A stretch of DNA of 64,000 nt, taken from Desulfoluna sp942491485 (lineage in GTDB: Bacteria; Desulfobacterota; Desulfobacteria; Desulfobacterales; Desulfolunaceae). This document shows, one piece after another, positions 1 through 8,762 of this stretch; the stretch's first letter is position 1, and each line of letters begins with the position of its first letter. Location of the stretch: NCBI GenBank assembly GCA_942491485.1, contig CALOAX010000002.1:1-64000 (forward strand), given 5' to 3'. The position numbers and the translations under genes were made by a program. The notes under the pieces are model-generated. The model did no database searches and was not told where the DNA came from. It saw only the letters and a program-made list of their open reading frames with translations.

Positions 1-977
1 GGCGCTGTGATCAGTACCCTGGTCACGGGATTTTTTTTCTGGCTGTCCGGCCTTTCACGATACTGCCGTATGAGCATCATCGGTCTCAGCATCATCGGCG
101 CGTTTGTTCATAACCTTGTCCAGCTCTATCTGGCTTACCTTCTCATGGTCAAACATACGGGGATTTTCGTCTTTTTCCCCTGGTTGAGCATGGGGGCCGT
201 GGCCACGGGGTGGGTGGTGGGGGTGGTCACGGGGGGGACCTGTCTGAGATTGCAGGAGAACTATGACGGCATCCGGATAGAACGCCCGGATGTCGCGCCC
301 GAGAGATTTCGGCTGCACCACTTTTCCCCGAGAGTTCACCGGTTCCACGCATTGGCAGCGGAAATCAAACTGATCATTCTCTTTGGCATGTCTGTCTCAC
401 TCTTGTTCGTGACCCATGCCGGATTTTATATCGTTCTCTTTGTGTTTTTATGCGTCCTGCTTCCGGTGTCACAAACCCCGCCAGGCTTCCTCGTTTCGTC
501 GGCCGGGAACTACCTCGCGTTGATCATGATTTCTTTTTTACTGCCGCTCTTTTTTCACATCCGGAACCCACCCCCTCGTGGACCTGGGCATCGTCGAAAT
601 CACCCGTGAAGGGTTGCAGACAGGGTCTCTTTTCGGGGCACGAATTCTGTTGCTGGTCCTGTATAGCGCCCTTCTCGTTCGAACCACATCGCCGGACAAA
701 CTGGTCACAGGGCTGGCCCGCCTGCTGTGGCCACTGACATTATTCGGAATATCATCACACCGAATCGCCATCATTCTTTCGCTGGCATGGACGGCCGTGC
801 CCCAGTTATGGAACGCAGCCCGTGATACAGCGGCCTCAGCAGACAAAACGGATGAAAAAGATATCTAACCTGCGCGGCCTGCTGCCGCTGTTAAGCAACT
901 TTTATCGCCACCTTGTATCTCACAACGGACCCCTCGCATGGTCTCTGGAATCAACCCACAGGGTCAGAAAACCATGA
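1..977 (+). CDS. Gx/HepT-type membrane protein fused to an EcfT-like domain (5' partial, frameshifted)
   Basis: The reading frame is open from the window edge, so the gene starts upstream. The first part is hydrophobic and holds the segment GAFVHNLVQLYLAYLL, typical of the C-terminal half of Gx transporter / heptaprenyl diphosphate synthase component I-like membrane proteins. It continues into further membrane helices and then, in the next frame from about 578, into an EcfT-like region (GSLFGARILLLVLYSALL, SLAWTAVPQLW). The frames join at the C-run near 568-575, where one base is off. A second break near 845-850 may carry the end to 977 instead of 868, because the other frame reads MKKISNLRGLLPLLSN. 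Such proteins accompany ApbE and FMN-binding genes in flavin-linked electron-transfer loci, and those genes follow here. The exact substrate or role cannot be read from the sequence. Confidence 0.6.
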
Positions 978-1095
978 TCCTGAAAATCCATGCGCATCAT
1001 CAACGTGAAACAGGATTTGGAAGTGGCCCGGCCGGTTTCCGGTCGAATGGTTCTGCCCCAAGGGGACAACCTTCAGAAAAAGGGGAGACAAGGAG

Positions 1096-2364
1096 ATGAC
1101 ATTGAAAATTGCATTGTTAATAGCATGGGCCCAGATTTCCTGTTTTCAGGTGGCGCAATGCTTTGCCGATGAATTGTCCGATCTTAAAACCAAGTAGGAG
1201 ACTCTCCAAAACAAAATCGAGGCGCTTGAGAAGAAACAGCAGGAACAGGATCAACAATTGGAGAAGGTTCCGGAAATCGCTGAATCTGTGGAAGCCTGCA
1301 AGACCAGCCTTCGGCAAGAGAAGTTATTGCCGACGCCATCGGCAAACAGGCGACGATTGGCGGGCATTTTAAATTTTACCTGGCCGACCAATCCACCGGA
1401 GAGGTCAACGGTGAAGACCAGCACAACGCTTTCGGGATGGGCATCAGCAACCTCTGGCTGTACATCATAAAGACCTGACGGATTGGCTGCAAATCACCGT
1501 GGCCTCGAATCGTCGTACTGGCGGGAAGCCACCCATCCCTAGGCGGCCCAATCACGGTCCGCTTGACCGATGTCGATATCGATCTGGATGAAGCCTTTTT
1601 GACCGTTCGCTTGCCGAAGATGTTCGAACTGAAAGCCGGCGCATTTTACCCGTTTTTCAGCGAAGAATATGCAACCAAGTCATGGTGGCATGAGCAGTAT
1701 AATCAAAACAATGGCCTGGCCACCCTGGAGGCCATGCAATCCACGGGGCTTGAGCTTTATCGCAATTTCGATTTCGAAAACTTCTCCCTGCCGGTTTATC
1801 TGGCCCTGATCAATGGCGAAAGCCGGGGACTTATCCAGGACACCCGTTTCACCGACAACAACAGCGCCAAAACGGGACTGCGTGCATCTGGCACCGGAAT
1901 TTTTCGTTTTCGATGGCCGCCTGCGGCTGATGGGTTCCGGAGGTACGGCCGCTGGGATGATGACGGCGACAATGATGCCTATCAATGGGCTGCCGGAGCA
2001 GAGTACACCCGGTCCAGCCTCAGCTTGAGCGGCGAATACTTTATACCGTTGGCGCGAAGACCTGCCGCTGCTCGGAGGGGGTACTGAAGACGGGGAAGAT
2101 AAAGGCTGGTATGCCAAGGTCAAGTATTCATTCAGTTCCAAATTGCGATTCGTCCTCAAATACAGCGATGTCGACCTCTGGTCCACATCGACCAACGAAT
2201 TGCTGACCGACAATTACAAGGCGGTGTCTCTTGCCGGAGGCTGGTGGGTCACCGACAGCTCCACCATCATCCCCCAAATCCAATACCTGGATGCCGACCG
2301 AAGCAGCAGTCCGACCAGCCTCGAATACACCCGCTATACCCTGGGATGGAGAACCACGTTCTAA
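1096..2364 (+). pseudogene. Outer-membrane porin with N-terminal coiled coil, heavily interrupted
   Basis: An AGGAG site precedes ATG 1096 and a signal peptide (TLKIALLIAWAQ...QCFADE). A coiled coil (ALEKKQQEQDQQLEKV) and then beta-barrel sequence follow (GISNLWLYI, FELKAGAFYPFFSEEYATKS), ending ...YTLGWRTTF with the C-terminal aromatic residue usual for outer-membrane barrels. The frame is broken by an in-frame TAG at 1195-1197 and by indels near 1320, 1480, 1515, 1900-1930 and 2045. Several can be restored by changing an A run by one base. The stop would need a substitution (CAG to TAG is the simplest explanation). It lies between the Gx/EcfT-like gene and apbE on the same strand, so it probably belonged to the same electron-transfer cluster. 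Whether it is a true pseudogene or a poorly sequenced gene is open. Confidence 0.6.
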
Positions 2365-2418
2365 TCGGAGCCCAGGGGGGCGGATCGTCACTTTCAATGT
2401 CAACACAGGAGAATTCAG

Positions 2419-3465
2419 GTGATTAAAAAAGGCCTGCGCAATGGCATGTTTATGATGGCAGCGGTTGTCCTCATCCTGTTTTCAGCCGCTCTGGCTGTTC
2501 GGACCTACAATATGCACCGGTTTCATGTCGAAAAACAGACCCGTTTCATGATGGATACCTTCGTCACCATGGTATGTGGTGGGTCCGCCCAAGGTGACCG
2601 GTTCATGGCCATAAAAGCGGCTTTTGAAAGCATGCAGGCGGTTGCCGACAAATTCAACCACCTGGACCCCAAAGGGCCAATTTATGCCTTCAACCACTAT
2701 GGCACGCCCATCACCGACCCGGAAATTGTGTTGGTCGCGCGAAAAAGCGCTGGCTATCTCCCAGATTACCGACGGTGCTTTTGACATTACTGTCGAGCCG
2801 TTGATTGAATTGTGGGGGTTTTACGGCGACACGCCCGCCCTGCCGGATGCTTCGGCCATCAGCCTGTTTGCAGAAAACCGGATACCGGCATTTACGCATT
2901 AGAAGACGGAATGCTGGTCAAGGACGATGCGGACATCCGAATCGACCTGGGCGGAATTGCCAAGGGTTATTCAGTCAGCCAGGCGGTGGCCGTGTTGAAA
3001 GAAATGGGGATCAACTCGGCCTTGATTGACGCCGGTGGCGATGTCTTCGCCCTGGGCAAAAGAGGGCAGGATCTCTGGAAAGTCGGCATCAGAAGTCCAC
3101 GCGGTAATGACATCTTGGGATTTATGGAAGTGGAAAACCTGGCGGTCATGGGTTCGGGCGATTATGAACGGTTTTTTATGCACGATGGGAAAAGATATCA
3201 CCACATTTTTGATCCCAAGGCCGGCTACCCGGCCGAAGGGATCAGTGGCACCACGCTGCTGCATGCCGATCCGATGCTGGCCGATGCCTGGAATACCGCC
3301 ATCTTTGCGTTGGGACCGGTAAAAGGACGCGCGCTGGTGGAAAAGATACCCGGCATGGAGGCGGTAATTATCACCGACACGGGCGACATCATCTACACGT
3401 CCGGACTGGAAAATGCACTTAAACTCGATTCAGAAAACATTAAGTCGATTGCAAGGAGAGAATAA
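2419..3465 (+). CDS. apbE: ApbE-type FAD:protein FMN transferase (two compensating frame breaks)
   Basis: ApbE enzymes transfer FMN from FAD to a threonine of an FMN-binding domain outside the cytoplasm. The GTG start at 2419 follows AGGAGAATT, and an N-terminal membrane anchor comes first (MAAVVLILFSAALAV). Family landmarks are MDTFVTM, the flavin-binding segment RIDLGGIAKGYS, ALIDAGGDV and HHIFDPKAGYP. The frame slips by one near 2746 in an AAAAA run and slips back near 2880 in an AAAA run. Correcting both yields one protein of about 348 residues, the usual family length. The stop codon is directly followed by the start of the FMN-binding gene, whose GISGATISS motif is a likely target. The function is well supported by motifs; only the frame breaks are in doubt. 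Confidence 0.85.
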
Positions 3466-4197
3466 ATGATCAAGCGATGGCGTATTTCAGGATTCACCCT
3501 GCTCGCGGCGTTCGTCAGCCTGCAAACGGTTTGCTCTTGCCTTTACCCTGCTGACCGAAGAGCAGGCGCTGAAGGAAGTTTTCTTTGCCGATGCCGAAAT
3601 CGAAACCGAAACCCAAAAACTTGCCGGAGAAAAACTGAAACAGATCAAGGAACACCTTGGCGGCAGCCTCATATACCATCAGGAAGGCTCCGAATCCGCG
3701 GACGTACAAAGTGAAAGGGAGACCACGTTCTACTTTGCCAAAAAGGGCGGTGAACGTAAGGGCGTTGCGATCATCGATGTACAGCCGGGCAAGTGGGGAC
3801 CGGTGACGTTCATCACCGCCATGGATATCAAAGGGACCGTCAAGGCCGTTCGCGTGATGAGTTACCAGGAAATCAGAGGGAAGCCCATCGCCCGGATGGC
3901 TTTTATGAACCAGTATCGGGGTAAGCATGTGAATTCCACATTGACCGTCGGCAGAGACATTGTCGGCATCAGCGGCGCCACCATCTCATCGCGGTCTGCG
4001 ACGTTTTCGGTAAAAAGGCCTTGGTTTTGTATGATAGGCTTTATTTCAAATACCGGCCTTGCAAAAAACCCCTAACCTCTGTAAATCGCCGATTTACCCC
4101 GGTTATCATCGCCGCATCCAGCCGTGTACTCAATGATGCGATCACTGCAAAGGCGGTGGAAAGAATAGTCGGCATCCATCATCTAAGTGGGAGGTAG
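3466..4197 (+). CDS. FMN-binding domain protein, probable ApbE substrate (frameshifted)
   Basis: The ATG at 3466 abuts the apbE stop. After a short hydrophobic N-terminus the frame slips near 3525, then reads LLTEEQALKEVFFADAEIET, and later the FMN_bind core GTVKAVRVMSYQEIRGKP followed by VGISGATISSR. The threonine of SGAT is the position ApbE enzymes flavinylate. A further one-base loss near 3992 (GGG to GG) would join this to VCDVFGKKALVLYDRLYFK in the other frame, running to a stop at 4197, two bases before the cytochrome start and overlapping its GGGAGG site. If uncorrected, the frame ends at 4075. The protein resembles RnfG/EetA-type covalent flavoproteins that pass electrons at the outer face of the inner membrane. 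The tight spacing supports an operon with apbE and the cytochrome. Confidence 0.7.
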
Positions 4198-4199
4198 TC

Positions 4200-6468
4200 A
4201 TGTCCAGTCAGCCAGACCGATTGAAAGCTGTGGGGCTTGCTCTGATCTTCGCCTTTGCCTTGTTTGGCTGTTCCGGATCGAACTCGTCCATAAGGCGAAG
4301 AAACCAATTAACGGCGCAATCCTTTAATGAACAGTGCACACTGTGTCACCGATCCGGAAGCATTGCGGACATTGAAGCCCTGCACGCCTCGGAAAGCAGC
4401 GCCAGCCTGAGCACTGAAATCACGGGTGTTGCCGTCGACGACGGCACAGGTAAAGTCACCATCGGGTTCAAAATATTTGACAGCGCCAACAATCTCATTC
4501 CCGTCGCCGGCGTTGCTGAAAACGATATCCGGTTCACCCTCGCCAAACTGGCCCCCGATGACGGCAGTGTCGGATTGGCAGAGCTACATCAACACCACGG
4601 AGGTCAAAGAGGCCGGTGACCCGGGCAATGCTCCCGACGGGACCCCCACGCCGGACGGCACCGAAGCCATACAGGCCACGTACGAACGCGCCAATGCCGA
4701 CACAGGGGTGTTCACCGACACAGGGGACGGCACCTACACCTACGTTATGGCCCTGACGATTACCGCCGTCACAACCCCCATCGCCGTGGCCTACGAAAAC
4801 GCCCTGACCCATCGTGTGGCCATGCAGCTTGAAGGGAATGAGGCCAATGCTTTCTATGATTTTGTGCCCAACGGCAACCCCATCTCCCAGACCAGGGATG
4901 TGGCCGATAACTCCTCCTGCAATGGCTGCCATCTCAAACTGGGCTTCCATGGGGGAGACAGAATTCAGATCGAGTATTGTGCGACCTGTCACAACCCCGG
5001 CACCACGGACGCCAACAGCGGAAACGTAGTGGATTTGAAGGTCATGATTCACAAGATCCATGCCGGTGAGGAGCTGCCCGAAGTCCAGGATGGCGGTGAG
5101 TATGCTATCTGGGGATTTAGAAACAACAAACACGACTATTCAACGGTGGTGTTTCCTCAGGACCTGCGCAACTGCACCACCTGTCACGATGGATCAGACA
5201 CGGCAACGCCCGATGGAGACAACTGGAAAGACATGCCCTCCACCGCAGCATGCACCGCCTGCCATGCGGACCCCGAAGATGATGACTATCCCGGCTTCCC
5301 CGACCTGACCCCCGTCCAGATCGCAGAGGCCCATGACATTCCCTCCGGGACCGCAGCCGCAGCATTTGAATACACCATCATCTCGATCACGAACACGGAA
5401 CCCGGCGAAACCCCGTCCGTCACCTTTAAAGTAACCGATCCGACAAATGCGGATGCCCCTTACGATATCCTGAACGATGCGCCGTTCACGGCCAGCGGCG
5501 GTGCTAGTCGCCTTGCCATCCTCATTGGCTGGGAGAGCACGGATTACACGAACACCGGAAGTGGCAGTACACCGGCCCAACCCATCTCCATCAACCCGCT
5601 GGCAACAGGCATCGCCACGGACAACATGGACGGGACATTTTCCGTCACCTCCACCATAGCGATACCAATAACAGCCACGGGAAGTGGCGTGGTTGCCCTG
5701 GAAGGTCACCCGGCCGGGGATTTTGACGGAGACACGACCTATTCGGACCGCGTCCCGGTAACCAGTGTGGCCCGGGCCTTTGCCATCACCGACTCCAGCG
5801 CTGTATCCAGGCGGACGGTGGTGAATATCGCCAACTGCAATAAGTGCCATAATGTCCTGAGTCTTCATGGCAACAACCGCACAGGTGAGCCCCAGGTCTG
5901 TGTCATCTGCCACAATGCCGATGCCACAGACATCAACCGACGGCCCGCCGACACAACCACGGCGGACGGAAAAACCGAAGAAGCCATTGATTTCAAGACC
6001 ATGATCCATGGCATTCATGCCGGAAGCACCGGTGAACACGGATTCCGGGAAAACGGCATCGTTGTTTACGGTTTCAACGGCAGTATCAATGACTTCGGTG
6101 AGGTGCGCCTTCCCAGCGGCGAGGAAAACCTGAAAAATTGCGCAGGATGCCACGAGGGCACCACCTATGCCGTTCCCCTGAATGAAAACGTCCTGCCCAC
6201 AACGATCCTGACACAAACCGACCTCACCAGCCCCGATGACGACAAAAACATCACCCCCACAGCTGCGGCCTGCTCATCGTGTCACGACTCGTTGTACTCC
6301 AAAACCCATATGGCCGAAGAAGGTGGGTTGTTTGATTTTGTCCCCTTCCTCGAGGAGGGCGACGACTCGGCAAATGAACAAGTCACGCTGTGCGCCCCCG
6401 GCCCGGTGTCTGCCCAACCCTCCGGCCACAGCAGCCGAACCGACTGCTGCAGTTGCCATAATCTTTAG
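4200..6468 (+). CDS. OmcA/MtrC-family decaheme c-type cytochrome lipoprotein (one frameshift)
   Basis: The start has a strong GGGAGG site. Residues 1-24 form a lipoprotein signal ending LFGC. Ten CXXCH heme sites can be read: CTLCH in the first frame, then CNGCH, CATCH, CTTCH, CTACH, CNKCH, CVICH, CAGCH, CSSCH and a last CCSCH next to the C-terminus. They are separated by beta-rich domains, as in the outer-membrane decaheme cytochromes that move electrons across or at the cell surface. The frame breaks once near 4570 (GSV reads on as SDWQSYINTTE in the next frame). Following apbE and the FMN-binding gene, it fits a route from a periplasmic flavoprotein to the cell surface. No MtrA- or CymA-like partner lies in the window. 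The last heme is unusually close to the end, so a slip near 6400 is possible. Confidence 0.85.
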
Positions 6469-6536
6469 GCTAACGGTTAGAAAGGCTGGGATTAACCCGG
6501 CAACATACGACAGGGGACTGCAAAAAAAGCATGCCG

Positions 6537-6577
6537 GCTGCGAGGTGTGCCGCCTTGAAAGCAGGCTGCCCTCTGTG
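6537..6577 (+). repeat. Degenerate copy of the dispersed repeat (module 1)
   Basis: The stretch resembles the module read as GCCTCCGGCGGCAAGGTG then GCCACCTTGAAAGC elsewhere in the window, with several substitutions. It fills the gap between the convergent cytochrome and OmpA-family genes. Confidence 0.5.
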
Positions 6578-8014
6578 TCAGGTGGACGGCTGGCCCGTTG
6601 ACATCATCTGCTCCATGTTGGGCATGATCACGATGTCGATGCGGCGGTTCTTGGCCCTGCCTTCCGCTGTTTCATTGTTGGCAATCGGCCGGGTCTTGCC
6701 ATATCCCTCGGAGGAGCTTCGGTCAGGATCCATATTCATGTTGGCGGCAATATACTTACGAACTGCTTCCGCCCTTTCCTTGGAGAGGGCCAGATTTAAC
6801 GTGTCACTGCCCTGGGAATCGGTATGCCCCTCAACGATGATACGGCTGTCCGGAAAAATCTTAATGGCCTCCAGGGCTTTTGTGAGCAGGCCATAATTTT
6901 CCGGTTTAAGAACGGATTGCCCTACATCAAAACTCAACCCTACCATCCGGATATAGATATTGTCGCCTTTGCGAAACACCTGGGCCTGATCCTTTGTGAA
7001 CATGGTGTCCACCTGTTCAAATTTTTTCCGGATTATGGACTGAGTATTGGCAACCCCAAGCGTCTCTTCCAATTGCGAGATTTCCGCCTCCAAATTCTGA
7101 ATGTGCTGAGTTCGCTCGGCCTCACTTTTTTGCGCATTTTCCATGTACTCAATGATTTCAACGGAGGTTTTATGAACACCATTGTCAAACTCTGCGACAA
7201 TATCTGCGGGACTGGCAATTCTTGCGATAATTTGCTCAAAATCCAGGACAAAATCTTCCAGAGTCGTGTCGTTGCTCTTGATTTGTCTGAACTGGTTGCT
7301 CAGGTACAATGCGTGTTGCGCTTCGTACTCGGCCAGGCTGGCAAGCTCGCGCACCGGCTCCGTATCGTATCGGTCTTTGACCAAAGCCTCCTCTGCCTTT
7401 CCAAGTAACTCTTTTGCGGACTGCAAGGTTTTCGGGGCAAAATCCCGTGCTTTTGCCACCTCCGCCTCATTAATCAAGGCGCGGGTTCTGTTCAACAAGC
7501 GGTTTTGAATCGCGTCCAATTCCGATTCACGATAGAGGATTAACGCTTCATCGCCACTTTTCTTGGCGGAAGCCATGCCCCCTTTTTCCAGCTGAGTGCC
7601 CGCTTTTCTGAATGTCTTTTCCCCCTTTGTCCACAAGTCAGGTGAAAAATCAACGGACCCCGCTTTTTGTGCATCGCTTCTGGCCTGGATCGTCTCAGGA
7701 AAAGTGACCTCCGACAGCGTCGCGACCTCCACAGATTTTTGATAATATTTTAGTGCGTTGTCCAGTTTATCTTTGATATCATCAAGGTTTTTCCCTTTTT
7801 CAAAATCTGCCTCAGCTGCCGCGTAATAGTCCATGGCTTTCTCAAAACTCTTCGGAGCCAATACGTCTGCATGTGCTTTCGTCGCAGCAGCAGCAGCCTC
7901 CTCGGCCGCAGCGAACAGTGACTGACGGACATCTTGCCCCGCGGCGATACCATTCATGCAAACCAGCAGGACCAAGACCATGACATAACGAGCCATTGAA
8001 TTGTACCGTTCCAT
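6578..8014 (-). CDS. OmpA-family outer-membrane/peptidoglycan-binding protein
   Basis: The protein has 478 residues from ATG 8014, chosen because AAAGGAG lies upstream and a clear signal peptide follows (MVLVLLVCMNGIAAGQ). The middle is alpha-helical, with repeated motifs such as KSFEKAMDYYAAAEADFEKG and AGSVDFSPDLWTKGEKTFRK, resembling DUF4398-like helical segments, then a coiled coil. The C-terminal third is an OmpA peptidoglycan-binding domain: IIVEGHTDSQGSD, LSKERAEAVRKYI, GYGKTRPIANN and GRAKNRRIDIVI. It probably links the outer membrane or a periplasmic complex to the cell wall. The gene stands alone, convergent with the cytochrome gene, and has no frame breaks, in contrast to the genes on its left. 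Confidence 0.9.
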   Translation of the reverse strand: MERYNSMARYVMVLVLLVCMNGIAAGQDVRQSLFAAAEEAAAAATKAHADVLAPKSFEKAMDYYAAAEADFEKGKNLDDIKDKLDNALKYYQKSVEVATLSEVTFPETIQARSDAQKAGSVDFSPDLWTKGEKTFRKAGTQLEKGGMASAKKSGDEALILYRESELDAIQNRLLNRTRALINEAEVAKARDFAPKTLQSAKELLGKAEEALVKDRYDTEPVRELASLAEYEAQHALYLSNQFRQIKSNDTTLEDFVLDFEQIIARIASPADIVAEFDNGVHKTSVEIIEYMENAQKSEAERTQHIQNLEAEISQLEETLGVANTQSIIRKKFEQVDTMFTKDQAQVFRKGDNIYIRMVGLSFDVGQSVLKPENYGLLTKALEAIKIFPDSRIIVEGHTDSQGSDTLNLALSKERAEAVRKYIAANMNMDPDRSSSEGYGKTRPIANNETAEGRAKNRRIDIVIMPNMEQMMSTGQPST

Positions 8015-8418
8015 CGTGCAATCTCCTTTACCTTTGTTGATGGTTAGGGACAGGAAACCACTCGCGACTGTATTTTTAATGCACTGCCGAATCTCATCCG
8101 ATGCGAAAACACGATCCTGGCCCTTAAAATGAGCGCCCCACGTGAACAGGCAATCACCAGCATTGGAAGTCATTTTCTCTTGGAGTGACAACGTGTGTAG
8201 AATCTATCAGGGAACGGTGTGTGAAAAAAGAGAGAAATAAGAACATGCTCAGGGCATAAAAACAGGGCAACCCGTGAGATCAAACAAATTTAACTGTAAA
8301 CGAAGAGATGAAGACATCCCGCACATAAATCTGTGATTTTCCGGTTCGCCCATTGTAAAAACCCGTCTGCCATACTTCGTGGGGAAATCTTAAATTAATT
8401 TATATACTTTGGCAGCTT
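8015..8418. other. Gap upstream of the OmpA-family gene
   Basis: No gene was recognised here. The region is AT-richer than the flanking genes and presumably holds the promoter of the OmpA-family gene. I see no terminator or repeat copy. Confidence 0.4.
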
Positions 8419-8522
8419 TAAGTTTTGATGTCAACATCCGCCCCCCATGGATTATTTCCAACATCAACGTCTTTGATACCCCGGTCCGTGTGGCCTCCCT
8501 GTCGGTCCTTTACCAGTTCTGA
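8419..8522 (+). pseudogene. C-terminal remnant of a DUF2860-type outer-membrane barrel
   Basis: One frame ending at TGA 8520-8522 reads ...SNINVFDTPVRVASLSVLYQF. This parallels the end of the intact DUF2860 protein at 14609-15658 (ANIDFYDTRVSIATLSVLYRF), including the final phenylalanine expected of an outer-membrane barrel. Upstream of about 8419 I find no further matching sequence, so only the last strands survive. The following 240 bases to the U32 gene hold nothing recognisable. Confidence 0.55.
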
Positions 8523-8762
8523 TTTCGACGCCATGCCTGCCAGCACTGTCGCGTGAATGCCGCACGGGAGTGCGGCGCTCCAATGGCGGTATCCCACCCG
8601 CACCCCATGCTGACGGGCCTGAGGTTGCCTCCCTTCCCTCTTTGAATTGCGGAACGGGTGCACTTTCCCGCGCCCGTTGACACCAGTCAGCCCCGGTGCT
8701 AAAACCGTCTCATCCTATGCGTTTTTCTTGTCACCGATTTCAATTAAGTTGCAACCAATCCT

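Noticed and set aside
1195..1197. TAG as a recoded (pyrrolysine) codon in the porin
   Set aside because: The gene has several frame breaks as well, and no pyl genes or similar use of TAG were seen.
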